Part shown: in pieces, positions 21,422 through 28,587 of the stretch
Numbering within the stretch: the stretch's first letter is position 1
Layout: each line of letters opens with the position of its first letter
NCBI GenBank assembly: GCA_017543835.1
Contig: JAFYFJ010000020.1
Span: forward strand, 100,027 to 132,493
Reading direction: 5' to 3'
DNA: 32,467 nucleotides
DNA from: Alphaproteobacteria bacterium
Lineage (GTDB): Bacteria > Pseudomonadota > Alphaproteobacteria > RF32 > CAG-239
Notes under the pieces: generated by a model
Databases searched by the model: none
The model's input: the letters and a program-made list of their open reading frames with translations, nothing else
What the model was told of the DNA's origin: nothing
Made by a program: the position numbers and the translations under genes

Positions 21422-22825
21422 TTACTCGTCGGCGGAAAACGTATCTTTACGCTGATATAAATCCGGCAAAATTTGCTGATAATCATTTTGCAGAATTTTC
21501 GGATTAAGAGAAAATCTCGGCGGATATTGCGTATAAATACCTTCCGGCTCGATATTGATATATTGCGGCCGGTGCTTATTGATAAAATCATTAACATCGT
21601 AATCCGGCTGCGAATGAAACAATGTTCCGTCAACGCTGTGTAATCTGTTGAACATAACATAATAAGATAATTGCGGGGCATAGACATTTATGGCCGTAAA
21701 ATAAACATTGAAAATCTGTGCGTTTTCATCTTGATTAACCAACGCCATTTTTTTGAGCCCTTCCTTACTGTAATCGGCAAAGAAAGAAACTAAATTGGTA
21801 ACGGCAGAAAATAAAAAGAAAGCGTAAAGAAAAGACTTTTTCTCTGACTTCATAAAAGACATAAGAAGCGGAGTCGCAACAATAGCCGTCAACATTGAAA
21901 GCTCAATCAGATAATGCGGTTGTGTCGGCGGATAATATATATGTTGAATAAAAGAACATACAAAAAGTAAAAAGAAGGTGTTATAGCAAAACGACGGTTG
22001 CTTTCTCCAAGTATATATTCCGCAAACAAGAGCAATAAGATAATACGGCAGCCAAAACCAAATAGCATAAGATTGCTGGCGATAAAACTTTGTGAACACA
22101 AAATTGTTAAGGAGCCAATTTGTTTCGATATATCGCGACCATGCGCCGTTGAAATACAACCACGCGGCAAACGCACCGAGCAGGACCATGCAAATCAATG
22201 CGGTAATTGCGGCATCGGCATAACAACGTTTGTTTTTGCGGCACAAAACGATAAGCGGCAAACCCAACGGTAATATGCCGAAAACAATGGTCTGAATAAA
22301 GAAAAATGCCACACAAAAACAAATGCCGCACCAAATCAGCGATTTTGTTTTGCGGACTTCGGCATAATCAAGAAAACAATAAAGACCGAGCACATAAAAA
22401 AAACGGGCAAATGATTCGGGCTTAAAAAATGAAAAACTGTAAAGGATAGGGAAAAAAATCGAAGAGCAGAGCAAAAAATACCAAAAAGCATTACTGCCGC
22501 CGAGAAAACGTTTGAAGATGAGATAAAAAATGTAAAAAGTCAAAAGCGAACAGACGGCCGCCACCGCTTTGGCAACATAAAAGGCCAACATGGCATTATG
22601 CGGCAATATTTTCATGAGCGGCGCAAACGTATACCACAGCAACGGATGATGATGCTCAAAAAAATCGCGATACGGCATATTGCCGAGACTAACGAGCCAA
22701 CTCATACGCAAATGCTCAAATGTATCCATATAGGCATAACCGTCGTAGCGGAAAAAATAGCCCAAAATAATCAGGTTGAGCAAGAGAATAATACACAGAC
22801 ATTTGTTCTTGAAAAACTCGGTCAT
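21422..22825 (-). CDS. Polytopic membrane protein, putative GT-C glycosyltransferase (copy 3)
   Basis: A 467-residue integral membrane protein. The start at 22825 (MTEFFKNKC) has a strong GGAGG 6 nt upstream. About 10 hydrophobic segments span most of the length, with a final soluble region of about 80 residues. The first extracytoplasmic loop contains YMDTFEHLRMSWLVSLGNMP then YRDFFEHHHPLLWY, which is shared with the two genes upstream. Acidic residues in this loop and the multi-helix layout resemble GT-C enzymes (GT39/ArnT-like) that use polyprenyl-phosphate sugars to modify lipids or proteins; that activity is inference. It is the most diverged of three tandem paralogues and starts 42 bp after copy 2. 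GC is lower than in the housekeeping neighbours. Confidence 0.78.
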   Translation of the reverse strand: MTEFFKNKCLCIILLLNLIILGYFFRYDGYAYMDTFEHLRMSWLVSLGNMPYRDFFEHHHPLLWYTFAPLMKILPHNAMLAFYVAKAVAAVCSLLTFYIFYLIFKRFLGGSNAFWYFLLCSSIFFPILYSFSFFKPESFARFFYVLGLYCFLDYAEVRKTKSLIWCGICFCVAFFFIQTIVFGILPLGLPLIVLCRKNKRCYADAAITALICMVLLGAFAAWLYFNGAWSRYIETNWLLNNFVFTKFYRQQSYAIWFWLPYYLIALVCGIYTWRKQPSFCYNTFFLLFVCSFIQHIYYPPTQPHYLIELSMLTAIVATPLLMSFMKSEKKSFLYAFFLFSAVTNLVSFFADYSKEGLKKMALVNQDENAQIFNVYFTAINVYAPQLSYYVMFNRLHSVDGTLFHSQPDYDVNDFINKHRPQYINIEPEGIYTQYPPRFSLNPKILQNDYQQILPDLYQRKDTFSADE

Positions 22826-22867
22826 ATTATATCCTCCGATAAAACGAAATACGGTGCGCAAAAAATC

Positions 22868-24349
22868 TTATTCATCGTTTGTATCCTCAAGCGGTAATGT
22901 ATTTTTGCGCATATAAATATCCTCTTCGATTTCTTCATAATTCTCTTTTATAAAGTCACCGACAAAGTGGCGCCGTATAATTTCTTTTTGTTCCGGTGTC
23001 GGTTTGAGAACGCGGCAGATTGTGTAATAATCTCCGGTAAAAAGCGGTGGGCGAAATATAATTTGCGCATTATGCCGCCGGTAAATTTCTTCCAAATCAT
23101 AATCGGAAACATACTGAAAAGACATATCGTCAATGCTTTCCAGATTAGGATACAGCCAATAATACGCCGGCTTTTTTTCAAAAACCTGTGACAGAACGGT
23201 TTCGCCGCCGGTTTGTGCAATATATTTTTGAGTCGACTTAAATAGATTTTCGTTGATGAATATAAAGTTTGTGCCGGTATGCAATAACCAAACAAAAACA
23301 AACAGCGCAAAGATTTGTTTATATTTCAGGCACAACTTTGTGATAAACGGCGCCGCAATCATAGCGGCAAAAATGGCTAACCAAGTCAGATAATATATAA
23401 AGTTTGTTACCAAAAATGTTCTGAGAATAAACTCGACAAGCAGGCAAAAAGCCAAGGTCAGAGTATAAATGTTGAATTTTTGCCGATAAGTCAAAAAACA
23501 TATCGCCACAACCGCCACCATCAACATATCGCCGACGGCCAAAAATTTGGTGACCGAAAGGCGCGTCTGCATCCATGCCGAAGTGTAAATCGAATTAAGA
23601 AGCCAGTTTGTTTCATAATAGCGCGTGAGCATATCGAATTTCCACAAAATTGCAACGCAAGCGGCGAGAATAGCGAGCGGCAAAACGGCGGCCTTGGCAA
23701 AGTCCCGCCACTTTTGCGGATTTTGATACAAAAAATAACACACCGGCACGGCAAGCGGCGCCACATAAAACAAAGTTGTTTGCAAAAACAGAAAAGCCGC
23801 CGTCCACAACAGTGCGCAAATTTGCAAATCACGAAACTTTTGATAACGAAAATAGCAAAACAAATAATAAAGCCCGATGAAAAAACAACAGCGCTGATAA
23901 ATATCCGGCTTGATGTGATACAACCCCGCCACCGATACATTGCTTATGCCCCAAAAATAAAACACGAGGCAAAACAGGGCGCAGAGTGTGCCGCCGATAA
24001 ATCGCTTTTCCGTTTTGTAAATAAACCAGCCGCCGAGAAGTGATACGCCCAAACTGATGAAACGGCCGATTCTCAGAGCCGTAATCGTATCGTGCGGCAT
24101 AATTGAAACAATCGGCGCCAACACATACCACAACAGCGGATGATGATGCTCAAAAAAATCGCGATACGGTGCATCGCCCAAACTGATAAAATATGCGGCG
24201 CGCAGGTGCTCGACATCATCAAACAAAATATGCCCCGAAAACAGCAGAACATAAACCGTTTGCCCCAAATTTATCAAAAGCAGCAACCACAATGCGCAGA
24301 AAAGAAATTTTTTGTAAGATAAATTACGGAGCATTTTTACACCTTTCAT
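22868..24349 (-). CDS. Polytopic membrane protein, putative GT-C glycosyltransferase (copy 2)
   Basis: A 493-residue paralogue of the flanking genes. Hydrophobic segments begin at about 13-33, and the loop after them carries DDVEHLRAAYFISLGDAP and YRDFFEHHHPLLWY. Mid-protein features include QRCCFFIGLYYLF and LPLAILAACVAILWKF. The soluble end finishes IYMRKNTLPLEDTNDE, resembling the ends of copies 1 and 3 (IYQRKDT). The ATG overlaps the stop of copy 1 (ATGA), with GAGGGAA upstream; Met6 with AAAGGTG is an alternative. It is very similar to copy 1 at DNA level in the middle region. Substrate is unknown. Confidence 0.78.
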   Translation of the reverse strand: MKGVKMLRNLSYKKFLFCALWLLLLINLGQTVYVLLFSGHILFDDVEHLRAAYFISLGDAPYRDFFEHHHPLLWYVLAPIVSIMPHDTITALRIGRFISLGVSLLGGWFIYKTEKRFIGGTLCALFCLVFYFWGISNVSVAGLYHIKPDIYQRCCFFIGLYYLFCYFRYQKFRDLQICALLWTAAFLFLQTTLFYVAPLAVPVCYFLYQNPQKWRDFAKAAVLPLAILAACVAILWKFDMLTRYYETNWLLNSIYTSAWMQTRLSVTKFLAVGDMLMVAVVAICFLTYRQKFNIYTLTLAFCLLVEFILRTFLVTNFIYYLTWLAIFAAMIAAPFITKLCLKYKQIFALFVFVWLLHTGTNFIFINENLFKSTQKYIAQTGGETVLSQVFEKKPAYYWLYPNLESIDDMSFQYVSDYDLEEIYRRHNAQIIFRPPLFTGDYYTICRVLKPTPEQKEIIRRHFVGDFIKENYEEIEEDIYMRKNTLPLEDTNDE

Positions 24350-25830
24350 TGCGTTCCCTCGGTTGCGGGTAATGTATCTTTGCGCTGATAAATATTGTAT
24401 TGGATTTCTTCATAATTTTTATTCAGAAAATCATCGATACATTGCTTGTCTAAAATATGGCGCAATAAAATCTTTTCCTTTTCCGGCGTAAACTTCAAAA
24501 TTTTGCGAATTGCCTCATAATCCTCGTTCGGCTTAGGCGGATAGAGAATGTATTGCGGATTATTCTGCTTGTAGATTTTTTCCAAACTGTAATCGTTGAC
24601 ATATTCGAACGACACATCATCAATACTTTCCGGCAACGGATACATCCAATAATAAGACGGGCGCTTTTCAAAAAACTGTGAGAAAATCGTTTCGCCGTGC
24701 GTGTAGGGAATATATTTTTGAGCGACCACAAACTCTCTCTGATTTAAGTAAAGCATATTGCCGTAAGTGTGCAACAACCACCCCGCCGCAAACAAAGCCG
24801 CAACATTTTTATATTTTAAGCTTGCTTTGGCCAAGAAAGGTGCAGACACCATCGAAGTATAAATGATTAACCAGGTGTAATAATGCCGGAAAGGTGTGAC
24901 AAGCAAAAAGCGGGATAGAAATTCGCAGACCAGCATCGAGATTAATGCGAGGTAGAAAATATTGAATTTCTTGCTGTAAATCAAATAGGCCAACGAACAA
25001 GATGTGATGAGCAAAATGTCCGATAAATGATGCAATATTTCGCGCGTCGGATGGTTATATTCAAACCATATCGATAGGTATATTCTGTTTAAAAGCCAGT
25101 TTGTTTCAAAATAGCGCGCAAGCAAATCGAGCTTCCACAAAATTGCGACGCATACGGCGAGAATAGTGAGCGGTAAAACGGCGGCTTTGGCAAAGTCTGC
25201 CCACTTCTGCGGATTTTTATACAAGAAATAACACACCGGCACGGCAAGCGGCGCCACAAAAAATACGGTTGTTTGCAAAAACAAAAAAGCCAATGTCCAT
25301 AACAGCGCGCAAATTTGCAAATCACGAAACTTTTGGTAACGAAAATAGCAAAACAAATAATAAAGCCCGATGAAAAAACAACAGCGTTGATAAATATCCG
25401 GCTTAATATAACACAGTCCGGCGGAAGATATGGAGTTCAACCCCCAAAAATAAAACACGAGACAGAACAGGGCGCAGAGCGTGCCGCCGATAAATTTCTT
25501 TTCTGTTTTATAAATAAAATAACCACCGATGAACGATACAGCCAAACTGATGAAACGGCCGATACGCACCGCCGTAATCGTATCGTGCGGCAAAACGGAA
25601 ACAACCGGCGCCAACACATACCACAGTAGCGGATGGTGATGCTCGAAAAAATCGCGATACGGCACATCGCCCAAACTGACAAAGTAAGAAGCGCGCAAAT
25701 GTTCGATGTCATCAAATATGATATTTCCCGAAAACAGCAAAACATAAATTGTCTGGCCCAAACTCAGAATAAGCAACAGCCATAAAATATAAAACAAAAC
25801 TCTTGCGTATGTTAATTTGCTGTGCGTCAT
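24346..25830 (-). CDS. Polytopic membrane protein, putative GT-C glycosyltransferase (copy 1)
   Basis: First gene of the three-gene operon: 494 residues from the ATG at 25830 (MTHSKLTYARV), preceded by AAGGGA; the frame to 25848 would start inside a terminator hairpin. The architecture equals that of copy 2: N-terminal membrane helix, loop with DDIEHLRASYFVSLGDVP and YRDFFEHHHPLLWY, about ten membrane segments, and a hydrophilic end with ILKFTPEKEKILLRHIL and IYQRKDTLPATEGTQ. No separate promoter is evident: the rubrerythrin terminator hairpin ends within about 20 nt of the start, so read-through or a promoter inside the rubrerythrin gene may serve the operon. Members of the family are often placed with envelope-polysaccharide genes; no such genes are adjacent here. 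Confidence 0.78.
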   Translation of the reverse strand: MTHSKLTYARVLFYILWLLLILSLGQTIYVLLFSGNIIFDDIEHLRASYFVSLGDVPYRDFFEHHHPLLWYVLAPVVSVLPHDTITAVRIGRFISLAVSFIGGYFIYKTEKKFIGGTLCALFCLVFYFWGLNSISSAGLCYIKPDIYQRCCFFIGLYYLFCYFRYQKFRDLQICALLWTLAFLFLQTTVFFVAPLAVPVCYFLYKNPQKWADFAKAAVLPLTILAVCVAILWKLDLLARYFETNWLLNRIYLSIWFEYNHPTREILHHLSDILLITSCSLAYLIYSKKFNIFYLALISMLVCEFLSRFLLVTPFRHYYTWLIIYTSMVSAPFLAKASLKYKNVAALFAAGWLLHTYGNMLYLNQREFVVAQKYIPYTHGETIFSQFFEKRPSYYWMYPLPESIDDVSFEYVNDYSLEKIYKQNNPQYILYPPKPNEDYEAIRKILKFTPEKEKILLRHILDKQCIDDFLNKNYEEIQYNIYQRKDTLPATEGTQ

Positions 25831-25846
25831 TGTATCCCTTAAAAAC

Positions 25847-25878
25847 AAAAAAAGACCAGATTTAATCTAGTCTTTTTT
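25847..25878 (-). terminator. Intrinsic terminator after rubrerythrin
   Basis: AAAAAAGAC.AGA (25848-25860) pairs with TCT.GTCTTTTTT (25866-25878) with one C/A mismatch and a 5-nt loop; on the minus strand it ends in a T-run. It lies 22 nt after the rubrerythrin stop and reaches to within about 17 nt of the next start codon on the same strand. Confidence 0.8.
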
Positions 25879-25899
25879 GCTTTATAAGTCTATGGAAAA

Positions 25900-26439
25900 T
25901 TAATAGTTTTCCGCTCTTAATTCAAAATAGCTGCGTGCATGCGCGCAAACCGGACAAGCGGCCGGAGCTTCCGTGCCGACAATAATGTGTCCGCAGTTGC
26001 GGCATTCCCATACCTTAACGGTTGAGCGTTTGAACACTTCTTGTGCTTCAACATTTTTCAGCAGCGCACGATATCTTTCTTCGTGCGATTTTTCGATGGC
26101 TGCAACACCGCGGAATTTTGCCGCCAAAGCCGGAAATCCTTCTTCTTCGGCTGTCTTGGCAAAGTTCTCATACATATCGGTCCACTCATAGTTTTCACCA
26201 TCGGCGGCGGCTTTTAAGTTAGCGGCTGTATCGCCCAATTCTCCCAGTTCTTTGAACCACAATTCAGCGTGTTCTTTTTCGTTTGCTGCGGTTTTGGTAA
26301 AGATTTCGGAGATTTGTTCAAAGCCCTCTTTTTTGGCGACGCTGGCAAAATAAGTGTATTTATTACGCGCCTGACTTTCGCCGGCAAAAGCTGTCCACAA
26401 GTTTTTTTCGGTTTGTGTGCCCGCATATTTGTTAGCCAT
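25900..26439 (-). CDS. rbr: Rubrerythrin
   Basis: Non-haem diiron peroxidase that reduces hydrogen peroxide in anaerobic or microaerobic bacteria. The 179 residues contain a ferritin-like four-helix domain with the iron-binding Glu/His motifs [33 protein letters not shown] and [10 protein letters not shown], then a C-terminal rubredoxin domain with CRNCG and CPVCAH. An AAGGA Shine-Dalgarno precedes the ATG. It is monocistronic with a clear promoter (26483-26511) and terminator. Its presence suggests life at low oxygen with oxidative challenge. Electron donors are not encoded nearby, although trxB lies 6 kb away. Confidence 0.97.
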   Translation of the reverse strand: MANKYAGTQTEKNLWTAFAGESQARNKYTYFASVAKKEGFEQISEIFTKTAANEKEHAELWFKELGELGDTAANLKAAADGENYEWTDMYENFAKTAEEEGFPALAAKFRGVAAIEKSHEERYRALLKNVEAQEVFKRSTVKVWECRNCGHIIVGTEAPAACPVCAHARSYFELRAENY

Positions 26440-26482
26440 ATCTTTTTCCTTTATAAAAAGTTAGAGTTATTCGGTAAAATGA

Positions 26483-26511
26483 TTCTTACAATATTTTTGC
26501 CGACTTTGCAA
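26483..26511 (-). promoter_or_regulatory. Promoter of rubrerythrin
   Basis: On the minus strand TTGCAA (26506-26511), 17-bp spacer, TAAGAA (26483-26488), with CGCTTGCAAAG around the -35. Start would be near 26476, giving a leader of about 37 nt. Confidence 0.6.
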
Positions 26512-26608
26512 GCGCTTTAAATTTTGCTCTTAATAAGTTTTGAACACGCGCAAATCGGCGCAAACCCGCGGAAATCCTAACTTTTTAGCCGTTTGAATTC
26601 TTTTTTGC

Positions 26609-26637
26609 TTGCAAAACTCAGAGTTTTGATGTATATT
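26609..26637 (+). promoter_or_regulatory. Promoter of the probable 6S RNA with CAAAAC/GTTTTG palindrome
   Basis: TTGCAA (26609-26614), 17-bp spacer, TATATT (26632-26637). Overlapping it are CAAAAC (26612-26617) and GTTTTG (26623-26628), the same inverted pair with the same 5-nt gap as at ffs. The region 26512-26600 before it shows nothing else I can name. Confidence 0.6.
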
Positions 26638-26647
26638 TAAATTAGAG

Positions 26648-26813
26648 ATAAGGAAGACTGTCTGATACGTGTCAACCGCATGTCACTCGAGCCAACATTA
26701 CCATTTCGGGAGCTGTCTCTGTCCGGATCGTGGTCCGGTTATATGGCACCCACCTTAACGCAAGCGGTTCGGTCTGAATGAAGAAAGTATGCACGGTCAG
26801 ACGGTCCCTTTTT
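26648..26813 (+). ncRNA. ssrS: Probable 6S RNA
   Basis: An RNA of about 165 nt that would bind RNA polymerase holoenzyme and mimic an open promoter. Evidence: its own promoter; a long closing helix in which GACTGTCTGA (26656-26665) pairs with TCAGACGGTC (26797-26806) with one G-U pair, extended inward by CGTG/CACG; a rod-like interior including the hairpin CCGGA...TCCGG; the segment CGAGCCAACATT on the 5' side, comparable to TGAGCCGATATT of the E. coli RNA, and TGGCACCCACCTT on the 3' side, which I recall from alphaproteobacterial 6S RNAs; and a T-run after the closing helix. No protein-coding frame is convincing here. Strand follows from promoter and T-run. Confidence 0.7.
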
Positions 26814-26823
26814 ATTTTAAAAT

Positions 26824-26965
26824 TCGTATAATGGTCAGATACTTGTGAGCGGGTTGGCTTATGTACCTTTTTGTACACCGCGCCACCCCGCTTACTGCGT
26901 CTCTGCCTCATTCTCCGAATTTTAAGGAGTCTGTGCTTGTAATTTTTTCGTTCGTGTTCTTCTTA
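26824..26965 (+). repeat. Palindromic repeat unit C
   Basis: Directly after the probable 6S RNA. It begins CGTATAATGGTC (TATAAT 26827-26832) as unit A does, with the same 18-nt distance to the hairpin. Arms GTGAGCGGGTTGGC (26845-26858) and GCCACCCCGCTTAC (26882-26895) pair with 12 Watson-Crick pairs, one G-U and one mismatch. The loop TTATGTACC...GTACACCGC is nearly the same as in unit A, while the stem differs. Downstream similarity continues through CATTCTCCG and GTGCTTGT...TTTTTCG to about 26965. Confidence 0.82.
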
Positions 26966-26980
26966 ATAAAACTTTTAAAA

Positions 26981-27047
26981 AAAGACTCGTCATTCTGAGG
27001 AGCGGTTTCCCGCGACGTGAGAATCTCAAACGTCGCCGTGCGGTCTT
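26981..27047. repeat. Dispersed palindromic repeat with ATTCTGAG/GAGAATCTC
   Basis: The segment CGTCATTCTGAGGAGCGG, then CGCGACGTGAGAATCTC (26988-27027) has internal inverted repeats (ATTCT/AGAAT), and outer arms AAGAC and GTCTT (26982-26986, 27043-27047) enclose it. Similar ATTCTGAG...GAGAATCTC palindromes occur as dispersed intergenic repeats in many bacteria, from general knowledge. No protein is implied. Only one copy is in the window. Confidence 0.5.
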
Positions 27048-27070
27048 GGGGCAAATCAAAACAGCAATAA

Positions 27071-27652
27071 CTATCTTTTCGGCTCAATATCGTAGGCATA
27101 ATAAACGGCATAATCGCCGTCAACCGAAACTTTTTCGAGCGGTTCCAAATCTTTGAACGGGTAGCGATTAACATAGATTCGCACCGTTTTATTGATATGT
27201 TTTTGCAAATACGGCAACAACTTTTGCATAATTGATGCCAGCTGAAAACACAAAATCGCATCGACATCGGCAAAATCTGCGGTGAAAAAATCTTGCCGAT
27301 AAAGTTTGATGTTCGGCAATTTACGCGTGCGCCAACGGCTGATAATATAAGGTAACCAAACCCGCTCGTAGCCGATAAAAGTGTGTTGCGGATATTTTTT
27401 TGCGAGCGGTAACAACAGCGAACCCCAGCCGCTGCCCAAATCGACAACGGTCGCGTGCGGCAAATTTTTGATATATTCTTCGGTGCCGCTTAACATACCC
27501 TCTTTGACGCCGCCGACGGTCGGCACCGGCGGGGATGAACGCATAAAGCGCGAGGCGAACAAAAAATAAGTGAACACGACACCGGCGCAAATAATAAAAA
27601 CAACATCAAGCACCACAAACACATAAAACAGAGTCCATAAGACGTTCGCCAT
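27071..27652 (-). CDS. Membrane-anchored class I SAM-dependent methyltransferase-like protein
   Basis: A 193-residue protein. A long hydrophobic N-terminal segment (about 4-33) anchors it to the membrane, followed by a methyltransferase core: motif I VVDLGSGWGSLLLP (about 69-82), the strand FIGYERVWLP with an acidic residue after it, and ADVDAILCFQL as the motif IV-like segment. The core is short, so the C-terminal part is reduced. It lies 4 bp after acpS and is probably the end of the rel-DUF2062-acpS unit. The substrate is unknown; a membrane lipid or quinone-like compound is possible but not shown. Confidence 0.8.
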   Translation of the reverse strand: MANVLWTLFYVFVVLDVVFIICAGVVFTYFLFASRFMRSSPPVPTVGGVKEGMLSGTEEYIKNLPHATVVDLGSGWGSLLLPLAKKYPQHTFIGYERVWLPYIISRWRTRKLPNIKLYRQDFFTADFADVDAILCFQLASIMQKLLPYLQKHINKTVRIYVNRYPFKDLEPLEKVSVDGDYAVYYAYDIEPKR

Positions 27653-27656
27653 AAAT

Positions 27657-28049
27657 TCAGCCCTCGATAATCACAACGGCAAACGCAAACGGCATATCAT
27701 CGCTCAAGGTTACAAACAATTGCGGTTTGGCGGTCAGTTTGAGCAAATATTTTTCGGCCGTGCCGCTGATTTTAAGCATCGGCTTGCCCAAATCGGTATG
27801 CAAAACCTGAATGTCTTTAAAGAAAATACCGTCGCGGAAACCGGTGCCGAGTGCCTTGGCAAAGGCCTCTTTGGCGGCATAGTATTTGGCCAACAGTTCG
27901 CGAAAACGCATATCTTCCGCCGCGCCGTTTTTACGAATTTCCGCTTGTTCGTCGGGGCCTAAAATTCGTGCCGCAAAATGTTGCAGATAATCACGCGTGT
28001 TTTGGATTCGCTCAATATTGACAATATCATTTCCCAGTCCGACAATCAT
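27657..28049 (-). CDS. acpS: Holo-[acyl-carrier-protein] synthase
   Basis: Transfers 4'-phosphopantetheine from CoA to apo-ACP. The 130 residues show the Mg-binding GNDIVNIERI near the N-terminus (Asp8) and the KYYAAKEAFAKALGTGF motif with the second metal-binding Glu; GKPMLKISG and FVTLSDD correspond to the later strands (many homologues have SLSHD here). The ATG overlaps the stop of the DUF2062 gene (ATGA). The rpoZ-rel-DUF2062-acpS order is common in Alphaproteobacteria. Confidence 0.95.
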   Translation of the reverse strand: MIVGLGNDIVNIERIQNTRDYLQHFAARILGPDEQAEIRKNGAAEDMRFRELLAKYYAAKEAFAKALGTGFRDGIFFKDIQVLHTDLGKPMLKISGTAEKYLLKLTAKPQLFVTLSDDMPFAFAVVIIEG

Positions 28050-28576
28050 TTTATATTCTCCTTTAGTGCGGCTTGCCGTTTGGCGCGACGCGCCGCCATT
28101 CTGTCCAGCATAACCTTGATGATTTTATAGGATAAAATCCATGATATGATATAATACGGCACACAACCGATAAGCATCGGGAATACAATCGGCCACACAT
28201 CGCGTCCGAAGTTTTTGAAGTTAAGCGTCAGCAACGCCTTGCTTGCCGATTCGAAAATGCTGATAAAATTGACGGGGTCGGTGGTGACGGCATCGCCCAG
28301 CAAAAAGCGGCCGGTTGAAAGCACCGCAATCCAAATAAACGGAAAAGTCCACGGGTTGCCGATGAGGGTGCCGATGGCTGAAGAAACGACATTGGCACGA
28401 ATAACCCACGCCGTAATCGCAGCCAAAATCAGATGAAAGCCGATAAACGGCGTAAACGAAATCGCCACCCCGCACGCAAATCCGGCGGCAATTTCATACG
28501 GCGTTCCTTTAAGACGTTTCAGCTGAACCAAAAATTTTTTGAGCAGTCGGTTGAAATAATTTTTAATGCTTTCCAC
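28046..28576 (-). CDS. DUF2062 membrane protein
   Basis: A 176-residue inner-membrane protein beginning at a GTG with GAGGTGAAAG upstream. Family features: a basic N-terminus, GTPYEIAAGFACGVAISFTPF then GFHLILAAITAWVIRANVVSSAIGT, and NPWTFPFIW, with two hydrophobic segments at about 28-70 and a third near 140-160. The role of DUF2062 is unknown; it is routinely found between rel/spoT and acpS in this class. It starts 11 bp after rel. Confidence 0.93.
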   Translation of the reverse strand: MESIKNYFNRLLKKFLVQLKRLKGTPYEIAAGFACGVAISFTPFIGFHLILAAITAWVIRANVVSSAIGTLIGNPWTFPFIWIAVLSTGRFLLGDAVTTDPVNFISIFESASKALLTLNFKNFGRDVWPIVFPMLIGCVPYYIISWILSYKIIKVMLDRMAARRAKRQAALKENIK

Positions 28577-28587
28577 CTTTCACCTCG

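Noticed and set aside
26672-26911. 79-codon minus-strand frame
   Set aside because: It lies across the probable 6S RNA and unit C; the structure and promoter evidence favour RNA over protein.
26908-27447. 179-codon minus-strand frame
   Set aside because: It is antisense in frame to, and overlaps, the methyltransferase gene at 27071-27652; its end is a translation of the dispersed ATTCTGAG/GAGAATCTC palindrome.
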